DNA from: Streptomyces sp. V4I2
Lineage (GTDB): Bacteria; Actinomycetota; Actinomycetes; Streptomycetales; Streptomycetaceae
NCBI RefSeq assembly: GCF_030817655.1
Contig: NZ_JAUSZM010000003.1
Coordinates: 4,402,001-4,466,000 of the forward strand
DNA: 64,000 nucleotides
Direction: 5' to 3'
The notes under the pieces are model-generated. The model saw only the letters and a program-made list of their open reading frames with translations, was not told the DNA's origin and did no database searches. Made by a program: the position numbers and the translations under genes. Shown piece after piece: positions 17,791-24,860 of this stretch (positions within the stretch are counted from its first letter, which is position 1; every line of letters begins with the position of its first letter).

Positions 17791-17901
17791 TCCCCGAGCC
17801 TCCGCAACAGCCCGGCGTGCGCCGAGGCGAGCCGCTCCCCGACGGAGCGCACGCGCCGGGCCTCTTCGTCCAGACAACTCCACGACCGGTTTACGGCTCA
17901 C
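17787..17901 (-). pseudogene. Frameshifted antitoxin gene upstream of doc
   Basis: A GTG at 17901 overlaps the MFS stop (GTGA) and starts MSRKPVVELS. At 17870-17871 there is one base too many: ignoring one G of the minus-strand GG, translation continues DEEARRVRSVGERLASAH and ends LRRLGE with a TGA overlapping the doc ATG. The second part has almost pure G/C third positions in that frame only, showing it was selected as coding. Uninterrupted, it would be a 37-residue antitoxin. As printed, the GTG frame runs instead in phase into doc. A real frameshift and a sequencing error are both possible. Confidence 0.65.
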
Positions 17902-19340
17902 CGCTCCCGCAACCGCATGGTCACCCAGGCTCCCACCAACGCCACCCCCGCCATCGGCAGGAACACCGCGGCGAAGGCCGCCGGATGAGACCCGGACGCC
18001 TCGGTGGCCGCATGGGTCACCGTGCCGCCTCCCAGCGCGGCGAACGCGGCGCCGCCCATCGCCAGCAGGATGACGTTGGACAGGCCGTCGGAGATCTGAA
18101 GGGCGGCGGAGTTGGTGCCGGCCTCGTCGGGGGCGGAGAGGTGGAGGAGCAGGACGCTGGTGGAGGAGATCACCAGGCCCATCCCGAAGCACCCGAAGCC
18201 CCAGGCGACCGCGAGGATCCAGGCAGGCACGGCCTCGATCAGCACACTCGGCGCGGCGGCGATCGCGGCGGCGACCAGCACCATCCCCACCGTCATCAGA
18301 CGGTCCCGGTACGGCTCCACCCGCGGCCGCGCCTGCACCCACGACCCCAGAGCCCACGTGACCCCGCCCGCCGCGAGCGAGAACCCGGCCAGCGTCGGCG
18401 ACAGCCCCCGCTGGGTGACCAGCATCAGCGGCACGAACGACTCGGCGGCGACGAAGGACCCCGCCGCAACGCCCCGCAGCAGCACGACGGAGGGCAGCCC
18501 GCGCGCCGCCCGGTACGTACCGCGCGGAAGCAGCCCGAGTACGGCGGGCACCAGCAGCGCGACGCCGGCGACGGCCGGGAGGAGCGAGAGGGGGCGCAGA
18601 TCCTGGGCCGCGTACTGCAGCAGACCGGCACCGAGGGAGATCCCGAGGGCCAGCCGGATCCGGCGCCGGTCGACCGACCCGCTCCCCTCGGCCCGCTCCA
18701 CCGCCCCCGCCGCCCGCCGCCGTATCTGCGGCAGCGCGAGCGCCAGCGGGAACACGACCAGCACCGGAATCCCGACGAACACCCACCGCCATCCCAGATG
18801 TTCGGTCACCGCCCCCGAGGCGAGCGGCCCGACGATCGACGGCACGACCCAACTGGCCGCGAACGCCGCCATGATCGCCGGCCGCAACCGCTCGGGATAC
18901 ACACGCCCCACCACGACGTACAGCGCCACGATCACCAGCCCGCCGCCGAGCCCCTGCACGGCCCGCCCGAGAATGAACAGCCACATCACCCCCGCGGTCC
19001 CGGACAGCAACAGCCCCGCGGCGAAGGCCCCGATCCCGGCGGTCAGCGGCCCGAGCGGCCCTCGCCGGTCCGACCACTGCCCGGACAGCACCATCCCGAA
19101 CAGCGAGGTCGTGAAGTACCCCGAGAACGCGAACGCGTACAACGACACCCCGTCCAGCTCCCGCGCCGCGACCGGCATCGCCGTACCGACCGCGGTCGCC
19201 TCGAAGGCGATGAGCAGCACGACGGACACAATCCCGACACTGAGCGCCCGATACGGCCGACTCAGCACACTCTCGTCGACGGAGGGCAGGTCGGAGGCGG
19301 TGTCCGCGACGCCGGTGTCGCGTGGGTCCAGAGCGGTCAT
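17898..19340 (-). CDS. MFS transporter
   Basis: This 480-residue polytopic protein has about 12-14 hydrophobic segments. Motif A is visible after TM2 (GQWSDRRGPLGPL) and the motif C-like region in the TM5 area is ASWVVPSIVGPLASGAV. The sequence fits drug/metabolite H+ antiporters of the major facilitator superfamily. ATG 19340 is chosen; translation further upstream lacks coding character. It is in line with the antitoxin/doc pair (4-bp overlap of its stop with the antitoxin start), so the toxin genes may share its transcript. Substrate unknown. Confidence 0.9.
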   Translation of the reverse strand: MTALDPRDTGVADTASDLPSVDESVLSRPYRALSVGIVSVVLLIAFEATAVGTAMPVAARELDGVSLYAFAFSGYFTTSLFGMVLSGQWSDRRGPLGPLTAGIGAFAAGLLLSGTAGVMWLFILGRAVQGLGGGLVIVALYVVVGRVYPERLRPAIMAAFAASWVVPSIVGPLASGAVTEHLGWRWVFVGIPVLVVFPLALALPQIRRRAAGAVERAEGSGSVDRRRIRLALGISLGAGLLQYAAQDLRPLSLLPAVAGVALLVPAVLGLLPRGTYRAARGLPSVVLLRGVAAGSFVAAESFVPLMLVTQRGLSPTLAGFSLAAGGVTWALGSWVQARPRVEPYRDRLMTVGMVLVAAAIAAAPSVLIEAVPAWILAVAWGFGCFGMGLVISSTSVLLLHLSAPDEAGTNSAALQISDGLSNVILLAMGGAAFAALGGGTVTHAATEASGSHPAAFAAVFLPMAGVALVGAWVTMRLRER

Positions 19341-19531
19341 GGTCGCCAGCGTAAGGTCCACGGGCCCGTTTGACCCCTGTCGAGAGAAGGGCCCGCCCCT
19401 GGACCTTGGTCGTACGACCACTCCCACGCACCGCCCTTTCATGAATGGCGTATGGCAGTCCCGTTGCAGGGCCGGCGGTTCCCTTGAGCCCCTTGCCAGT
19501 CGGGCCATACGGTCAAGTCAGTGAGTTATAC

Positions 19532-19603
19532 GGCCGTATGCCCGAGTGGTTCAGGGGCTCGCCTGCAAAGCGAGTTACGCGGGTTCGAATCCCGCTACGG
19601 CCT
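19532..19603 (+). tRNA. tRNA-Cys (GCA)
   Basis: The full cloverleaf is visible: acceptor GGCCGTA pairs with TACGGCC, the anticodon stem CTCGC/GCGAG encloses the loop CTGCAAA with anticodon GCA, and the T arm is GCGGG-TTCGAAT-CCCGC. The discriminator base is T, as expected for Cys. CCA is not encoded. Confidence 0.96.
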
Positions 19604-19638
19604 CTACTGCACCGGAACGTCTACTGCACCCGGAACGT
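19604..19638. repeat. 17/18-bp tandem duplication between tRNA-Cys and chitosanase stop
   Basis: CTACTGCACCGGAACGT (19604-19620) is repeated at 19621-19638 with one inserted C. The second copy is the 3' end of the chitosanase gene (codons for the final residues and the TAG stop). The first lies directly after the tRNA. Confidence 0.85.
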
Positions 19639-20535
19639 CTCCCCGTACATCTCCCACCGCAGCGGTGTCTTCAGGTCGAGGTTGCCGTCGTCGAGGAACC
19701 GCCGCTGGGTCGTGTCGATGCGGCTGGTGTCGCGCTCGGGGTCTCCGTGCTTCATCGCCTTGCGGTGGAGGTCCAGGAAGACGTCGAGGTAGGCCTTCTC
19801 CGTGCCGTCCTGGGACGGGATGTCCGCCTCGGCCATGGCTGCCTCGCGCAGGCCGTAGAAGCCGCGTGGTCCGGTGCCGGGGCCGTGCAGGACCATCGCG
19901 TCGTAGTAGATGAACTGACCCAGCGTGCCGAGCCCGTCGAGCTTCGCGAGGCGCACGGCGGGGTCGAAGTAGATGCGGTCGCGCTCGGTGTCCTGGGCCT
20001 TGCGGAAGGCGGCCTTCTGCGCCTCCTTCGCCCAGGCAGTGGTGAATCCCGGGTCCAGTCCCTCGTGGGAGTCGCTGCCGTCGACCTCGCGCAGGGCGGG
20101 CAGATAGCGGGCGAGGCCGTTGTCCGGGTGGCTCTTCGTGTAGCGCTCGACGAGCGTGAGCAGGTCGTGGGTGCCGGTGCAGAAGCCGACGATGCCGGCC
20201 GTGTAGCCGTTGCCGTCGCCGAGGTCCTCGATGTAGTCGTACTGGCCGCGCCAGTCGAGCGTGGAGTTCTCCGCGGTCGCCAGGATCTGCTGTGCGAGTT
20301 CCTTCTTGTCCGGGGCGGCGAGACCGGGCGGCAGCTTGGCGATCAGGGCGTCGTCCCTCGCCCGTTCCGCCTCCGTTGTCGGTCCGGTTCCGGGCCGGCC
20401 CGCGCCGGAGGCCTGGGCTCCGTCGCTGTCCGACAAGCTCGGCAAGGGCGTCGAGCCGCAGCCGGACACCAAGAGGAAGATCGCCGCCGTGGCCACCGGG
20501 GCGACGGCGTGGAGGAGACGACGCGGAAAATTCAT
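19621..20535 (-). CDS. Chitosanase, GH46, predicted lipoprotein
   Basis: This 304-residue enzyme hydrolyses beta-1,4 bonds in chitosan. The GH46 catalytic pair is visible: Glu89 in AENSTLDWRGQYDYIED and Asp107 in LGDGNGYTAG. The 18-residue spacing equals Glu22-Asp40 of the Streptomyces N174 enzyme. The N-terminus has a lipobox (LVSGC, Cys26), so it should be membrane-anchored instead of freely secreted, followed by a Ser/Gly/Pro linker to about residue 60. The known CsnR operator AGGAAACTTTCCT is not present upstream. An imperfect palindrome GGTCGAGCACTCTTTCGACC lies before the start. The ribosome site is weak. It ends against tRNA-Cys. Confidence 0.92.
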   Translation of the reverse strand: MNFPRRLLHAVAPVATAAIFLLVSGCGSTPLPSLSDSDGAQASGAGRPGTGPTTEAERARDDALIAKLPPGLAAPDKKELAQQILATAENSTLDWRGQYDYIEDLGDGNGYTAGIVGFCTGTHDLLTLVERYTKSHPDNGLARYLPALREVDGSDSHEGLDPGFTTAWAKEAQKAAFRKAQDTERDRIYFDPAVRLAKLDGLGTLGQFIYYDAMVLHGPGTGPRGFYGLREAAMAEADIPSQDGTEKAYLDVFLDLHRKAMKHGDPERDTSRIDTTQRRFLDDGNLDLKTPLRWEMYGETFRVQ

Positions 20536-20616
20536 GCCGCACAGAGTACGGGCGGTCGAAAGAGTGCTCGACCGCGGGATTCCGTATCAGGGTCGATCAT
20601 GCCGGGGTGCCTCCGC

Positions 20617-21774
20617 TCAGAGCACCCCGCCCGCCTCGTCCCGGAACGCCTCGGTCCAGTAGTGCCGGCCTGCCTGCGTCGTCGTCCCCGTCGGGTCGAC
20701 GGTCGACAGGACCTGGATCATCGTCGCGGCCAGTTGGTCGTGCGTGTCCGCGGTCAGGCCGTGGGAGAGGTCCTCGTCGATCGCCCGCTCACGGTGGAGC
20801 AGCCAGAGGGTGAAGCCCAGGGTGGAGATGTCCGTGTTGAGGGGGTGGAGGGTGGCGTCGGACTCGCTCCAGTCGAGGACCGCGCCCGTCTCGCCGTCGA
20901 GCACGAGGCTGTGGTTCTCCACGAGGCCGCCCAGGCGTATCAAATGGGCTGCCCGGGGCGGGAGTTCGGCGGAGGGGTGCTCGGCGTGGTACTCGGCCAG
21001 CGTCGCCAGCGGCACGTCCGTGTCGAGGTGGAAGGGGAAGGCGTCCTCGGGCAGGCCCGTCTCGCGCAGGAAGCGGCGGGTCGCCTCGTGGGTGAGGGTG
21101 GCGGGGAAGTCGACGTCCTCGAAGCGGGCCACCTTGCCCCGGCCGAACTCCTGGTCCAGCAGGCGGGCCGGAAGGTCCAGGGCGAGCCCGGACAGCGTGC
21201 CCGGTCCCGCGACCAGGGACAGGGGCCGGATCAGCGCGGCCATCTTCCAGAACGGCGGCACCTCACCGCCCGTCCCCTCCTGGAACACGGCCAGCAGTTG
21301 GCGTGACGCCTCCGCCACCGCCTTCGGGCCGAAGCGGCCGGCGTAGGAGGCGAACTGTCCTCGCAGCGAGGCCAGTTCGTCCGTTGCGGTCGCGAACCGC
21401 AGCAGCCGCTCCAGCGACGGCGCGAGCGGGCGGCGGCCCATCAGGTCGGGGCGGTCGTGGAGGAAGTACGTGGTCGAGATCTCGCCGGTCGTGCCGTTCA
21501 GCAGGACGGACTCCGTCTCCAGGCCGCCGGGGCCCATCAGTTCGCCTATGACCAACTGGTCGCACAGGTCCGACGCCAGGCGGTCGGTGTCGCCGGTCGA
21601 GTCCGCCACCGTCCTGAGGCCCTCCCGGCTCAGTTCCGCGAAGGTGAACAGGCCGCTGTCGCCGGGGAGTCCGGGTCCCGTCAGCCAGCGGCGTGTCGAC
21701 GCGTGTGTGACGTACGGATCCAGCTCGGCCTCGGTCAGCGTGATCGTCGCCGGGCCGGCGTAGGTCGTGCTCAT
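20617..21774 (-). CDS. SUKH-4 family protein, two SUKH-like modules
   Basis: This 385-residue protein contains two related halves. The first (residues about 10-180) has LTEAELDPYVTHASTRRWL, TGPGLPGDSGLFTF and SVLLNGTTGEISTTYFLHD. The second (about 215-380) has FPATLTHEATRRFLRETGLP, HLIRLGGLVENHSLVLDGE and WSESDATLHPLNTDISTLGF. These are features of the SUKH-4 group within the SMI1/KNR4-like superfamily, used as immunity proteins against secreted or contact-dependent toxins. No toxin gene lies next to it, so an immunity role is unproven. ATG 21774 has GGGGGAA upstream. Confidence 0.75.
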   Translation of the reverse strand: MSTTYAGPATITLTEAELDPYVTHASTRRWLTGPGLPGDSGLFTFAELSREGLRTVADSTGDTDRLASDLCDQLVIGELMGPGGLETESVLLNGTTGEISTTYFLHDRPDLMGRRPLAPSLERLLRFATATDELASLRGQFASYAGRFGPKAVAEASRQLLAVFQEGTGGEVPPFWKMAALIRPLSLVAGPGTLSGLALDLPARLLDQEFGRGKVARFEDVDFPATLTHEATRRFLRETGLPEDAFPFHLDTDVPLATLAEYHAEHPSAELPPRAAHLIRLGGLVENHSLVLDGETGAVLDWSESDATLHPLNTDISTLGFTLWLLHRERAIDEDLSHGLTADTHDQLAATMIQVLSTVDPTGTTTQAGRHYWTEAFRDEAGGVL

Positions 21775-21951
21775 GTGTTCCCCCGAATGTGCTTCTCTCA
21801 CAGTCCCGCGCAGGGCACGCACAGCCGCCCCGTTCCGGCGGCCGTCCCAGCCGTCCCCCACTGCTCAGAACACTACGCGGCACCACTGACAACGCCCCCG
21901 GACCCAGCGCGCCCCGGCCCACCGGATCAAGCGCCCCGTCCCAGGAGACGC

Positions 21952-22417
21952 TCAGACCACCCTCGCGCGTTCCCTTCCGGCCAGGATCTTCGCCACGGTT
22001 CCCTCCACCGTCAGTTCCGAGGAGCCCAACCACACCCGCGACGGCCTCCGGGCTCGGCGCCAGGACGACGACGTGCAGCGGACGGGTGCGCACCAGTTGG
22101 ACGTACGCCGTCAGGTCCGCGCCCAGCACCACGTCCTGCACCACGGCGGTGAAACCGGCTTCGGCGTACGCGTCCGCGGTCGCCGCCGACAGCCGGTACC
22201 GAAGCCGGAGTTGGGCCTCGCCCGCGCCGCCGATCTCACCCTCGCCGCCGATCTCACCCTCGCCGCCGGGCTCGTACTCCTCGCGTCCGGACACGATCAT
22301 GCGCCGGAACACGTCACCGCGGACATGCGCCGCCCGCGGCAATCTCGCCGCCAGCGCCTGCGCGACCGTCGACTTGCCGGAGGCCATCACGCCGGTGATC
22401 AGCACGACGCCGCGCAT
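21952..22417 (-). pseudogene. Decayed P-loop kinase (AAA_33 type), internal deletion plus frameshift
   Basis: The gene starts normally at ATG 22417 with a Walker A motif (LITGVMASGKSTVAQALA) and AHVRGDVFRRMIVSG, and stays in frame through HVVVLAPSPEAVA (about residue 127). After that the original frame loses family similarity and would run on into the SUKH gene. A different frame resumes with VWLGSSELTVEGTVAKILA and stops at TGA 21952, matching the normal C-terminus of these roughly 180-residue kinases. About 35-40 residues between the two parts are missing. I read this as a deletion that shifted the frame. The start overlaps the stop of the small membrane protein (TGATG). Confidence 0.7.
22226..22261 (-). 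repeat. 18-bp perfect tandem duplication in the kinase remnant
   Basis: GCCGCCGATCTCACCCTC occurs twice in direct succession (22226-22243, 22244-22261), with a third degenerate unit after it. It encodes repeated GEIGGE in the region following IVSGREEYEP. Confidence 0.85.
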
Positions 22418-22554
22418 CACACGAGATACACGCCGCCCAGCACCACGATGACCGCCGCCAGCAGGAACAGCAGGACCCACACCGCGAACTTCCCGACGCT
22501 CGGCGCGGGTTCGTAGCGCGGCTCCGTCTCCGGCTCCGGCTCCGGCGTGCTCAC
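22417..22554 (-). CDS. 45-residue single-helix membrane peptide
   Basis: This short gene starts with GTG 22554, overlapping the stop of the molybdenum-subunit gene as GTGA, and ends at 22417 where its TGA overlaps the kinase ATG. The product has a Glu/Pro-rich N-terminus (MSTPEPEPETEPRYEPAP) and one strong hydrophobic helix (about residues 22-44, AVWVLLFLLAAVIVVLGG), so it is a probable N-in membrane peptide. Codon third positions are almost all G/C. Its conserved coupling suggests a link to the upstream molybdenum hydroxylase, for example as a membrane tether, but this is only inference from position. Confidence 0.8.
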   Translation of the reverse strand: MSTPEPEPETEPRYEPAPSVGKFAVWVLLFLLAAVIVVLGGVYLV

Positions 22555-24860
22555 TGTCCCGTCACCACCGCGGCCTGCGGCCGGATCGGCAGCCGGTTGA
22601 CCGGGCGGCCCGTCGCGGCGCGGACCGCGGCGGCGATCGCGGCGGGCGACGTCACCACCGGCACCGCGCTGACCGCCTTCGCCCCGAAGGGGGCGACCAC
22701 GTCACGCTCCTCGACCAGCTTCACGATGCGGATCTCGGGGGCGTCCAGGGCGGTCGGCAGGGCGTAGCCGGTGAGGTCGGGATGGCGGATCAGCCCGCGC
22801 GCGCTGCGCAGGTTCTCCGTGAGGGCGATGCCCAGGCCCTGGGTGACGGCGCCCTCGATACGGGCCACCAGCTGGGTCGGGTTCAGGATCCGGCCGACGT
22901 CCTGGGCGAGCGCCAGCTCCACCACCCGCACCGAGCCCAGCTCGATGTCGACGTCCACCACCGCGCGGATCGCGCAGAAGGCGAGGCCCACGAAGGCGTC
23001 GCCCTGGCCGGTCTCGTCCAGTGGTTCCGTCGGGTGCGGGCGGCACTGGGCGGTCGCCCACAGTTCCTTGCCGTCCATCGCCTCGGTGACGGTGGTCGAC
23101 AGGACGCCGTCGTACGACGTGATCTTGCCGTCGGTGATCTGGAGCAGCTCGGTGGACATGCCGAACTTGTGCGCCAGGGGCTGCAGAAGCTGGGTGCGGA
23201 CCATCTTCGCCGCCCGCTCCACCGCGCCGCCCGACACCCAGGTGTGGCGGCCGCGGCTGCCCGGGCCGGCCGGCGGCTGGTCGGTGTCGACCGGGGCCAC
23301 GTGGACCTCGTCGATACCGAGGGTCTCCTGGACGATCTGCCGGGCCAGGGTGGTGAAGCCCTGTCCCGTCTCGACCGCCGCGCACAGCACCGTCGCCACG
23401 CCGTCCTGGACCCGGACCGTGGCCGTGGAGACCTCGTCCGTGCCCTCCGCGCCCAGCATGTGCACCATGCCCAGGCCGTAGCCGACGCCCCGGCGCACCG
23501 CGCCCGGTTCGCCCGCGCCCTCGGGGCCGCCGGGCAGCAGCCACTCGTCCTCGGGGGTGTCCTTGGGGAGCGTGGGCAGCGGGAAGTCCCGTACGGCCTG
23601 GAGCAGTTCGGCGACCGGCGCCGGGCAGGTCACCGTCTGGCCGGTCGGCAGGACATCGCCGGTGGCCATGACGTTGCGCAGGCGCAGCTCCGCCGGGTCC
23701 ACGCCCAGCTTCTTCGCCAGCTTGTCCATCTGCGCCTCGTAGGCGGCGCACACCTGAAGGGCGCCCTCGCCGCGTACGTGGCCGGAGGGCGGGTTGTTGG
23801 TGCGTACGGCCCAGCCCTCGATGAACGCGTTCGGGACGACGTACGGCCCACAGGCGAACGAGACGGCGGCGGCCAGCGCCTCCGACGAGGTGTCCGCGTA
23901 GGCGCCCGCGTCCAGCAGGATCTGCGCCTCGACCTTCACCAGCTTGCCGTCGGCGTCGGCGTGGTGGCGGTATCTCAGCAGGGTGGGGTGTCTGTGGACG
24001 TGCCCCAGGAAGGACTCTTCGCGCGTCGCGGTGAGCTTGACCGGGCAGCCGGTCTTCAACGCCAGCAGGCCCAGCGGGAGCTGGAAGCCCTGGTCCTCGC
24101 GGTCGGCGGTGGCGCCGGGGACGCCGGTGACGACGACCTTCACGCGCTCGGGCTCCAGGCCGTAGCAGGCGGCGGCCGTGTCGCGGTCGGTGTGCGGGTC
24201 GGTGGAGGCCACGTACAGCTCGACGCCGCCGTCGGGGCGCGGCACCGCGAGGCCGGCCTCGGCGCCGATCGGGGCGGGGTCCTGGCGGCCGATGCGGTAG
24301 AGGCCCTCGACGACGATCTCGCCGGCCGCGTCCGGGTCGCCGTGGCGCAGCGGGATGTGCCGGATCAGGTTGCCGTCGGGGTGCAGGGGCTCGGCCTCGA
24401 AGGCCTGCTCGGGGTCGGTGACCGGGTCGAGTACCTCGTACTCGACGATGACGGCGGCCGCCGCCATGCGCGCGGTGTCGGGGTGGTCGGCGGCGACGGC
24501 CGCGAGGGGCTCGCCGTGGTGGCGCACGACCTCGGAGGCGAACACCGGACGGTCGGCCTTGCCGCGGCCGTGGACCGGCCTGCCGGGCACGTCCTCGTGG
24601 GTGACGACGGCCCGTACGCCGGGCATCTCGCGCGCGTGGCTGGTGTCGATGGACACGATGCGCGCGTGCGGGTGCGGTGAGCGCAGTACGGCCGCCCACA
24701 GCAGGCCCTCGGCCCACAAGTCGGCCGCGTAGGGGAAGGTGCCCTCGGTCTTCGCACGGGCGTCGGCGGCCGGCAGAGCGGCGCCGAGGCCGTGCGGGAT
24801 CGATTCGGGGGCGGGGGCTGCCTCCGCGGCGGTGGTCGCGGTGGCGGCTTCGTTGCTCAC
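22551..24860 (-). CDS. Molybdenum hydroxylase large subunit (xanthine dehydrogenase family)
   Basis: This 769-residue protein has an a/b hammerhead domain (about residues 35-145) and two Mo-cofactor-binding domains. Cofactor motifs visible include DREDQGFQLP, the Arg-containing HVRGEGALQVCAAYEAQMD, and ETGQGFTTLARQIVQ. In canonical xanthine dehydrogenases the C-terminal motif GxKxVGEPP supplies the catalytic Glu; here the aligned segment reads GAKAVSAVPVVTS, with Ala at that position. The enzyme may therefore act on another substrate or be impaired. GTG 24860 overlaps the 2Fe-2S subunit stop. It is the third gene of a coupled FAD/2Fe-2S/Mo operon. Confidence 0.9.
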   Translation of the reverse strand: MSNEAATATTAAEAAPAPESIPHGLGAALPAADARAKTEGTFPYAADLWAEGLLWAAVLRSPHPHARIVSIDTSHAREMPGVRAVVTHEDVPGRPVHGRGKADRPVFASEVVRHHGEPLAAVAADHPDTARMAAAAVIVEYEVLDPVTDPEQAFEAEPLHPDGNLIRHIPLRHGDPDAAGEIVVEGLYRIGRQDPAPIGAEAGLAVPRPDGGVELYVASTDPHTDRDTAAACYGLEPERVKVVVTGVPGATADREDQGFQLPLGLLALKTGCPVKLTATREESFLGHVHRHPTLLRYRHHADADGKLVKVEAQILLDAGAYADTSSEALAAAVSFACGPYVVPNAFIEGWAVRTNNPPSGHVRGEGALQVCAAYEAQMDKLAKKLGVDPAELRLRNVMATGDVLPTGQTVTCPAPVAELLQAVRDFPLPTLPKDTPEDEWLLPGGPEGAGEPGAVRRGVGYGLGMVHMLGAEGTDEVSTATVRVQDGVATVLCAAVETGQGFTTLARQIVQETLGIDEVHVAPVDTDQPPAGPGSRGRHTWVSGGAVERAAKMVRTQLLQPLAHKFGMSTELLQITDGKITSYDGVLSTTVTEAMDGKELWATAQCRPHPTEPLDETGQGDAFVGLAFCAIRAVVDVDIELGSVRVVELALAQDVGRILNPTQLVARIEGAVTQGLGIALTENLRSARGLIRHPDLTGYALPTALDAPEIRIVKLVEERDVVAPFGAKAVSAVPVVTSPAAIAAAVRAATGRPVNRLPIRPQAAVVTGQ

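Noticed and set aside
19532..20535. Integrated element at tRNA-Cys
   Set aside because: No integrase, no excision genes and no distant copy of the tRNA 3' end; only a local 18-bp duplication.
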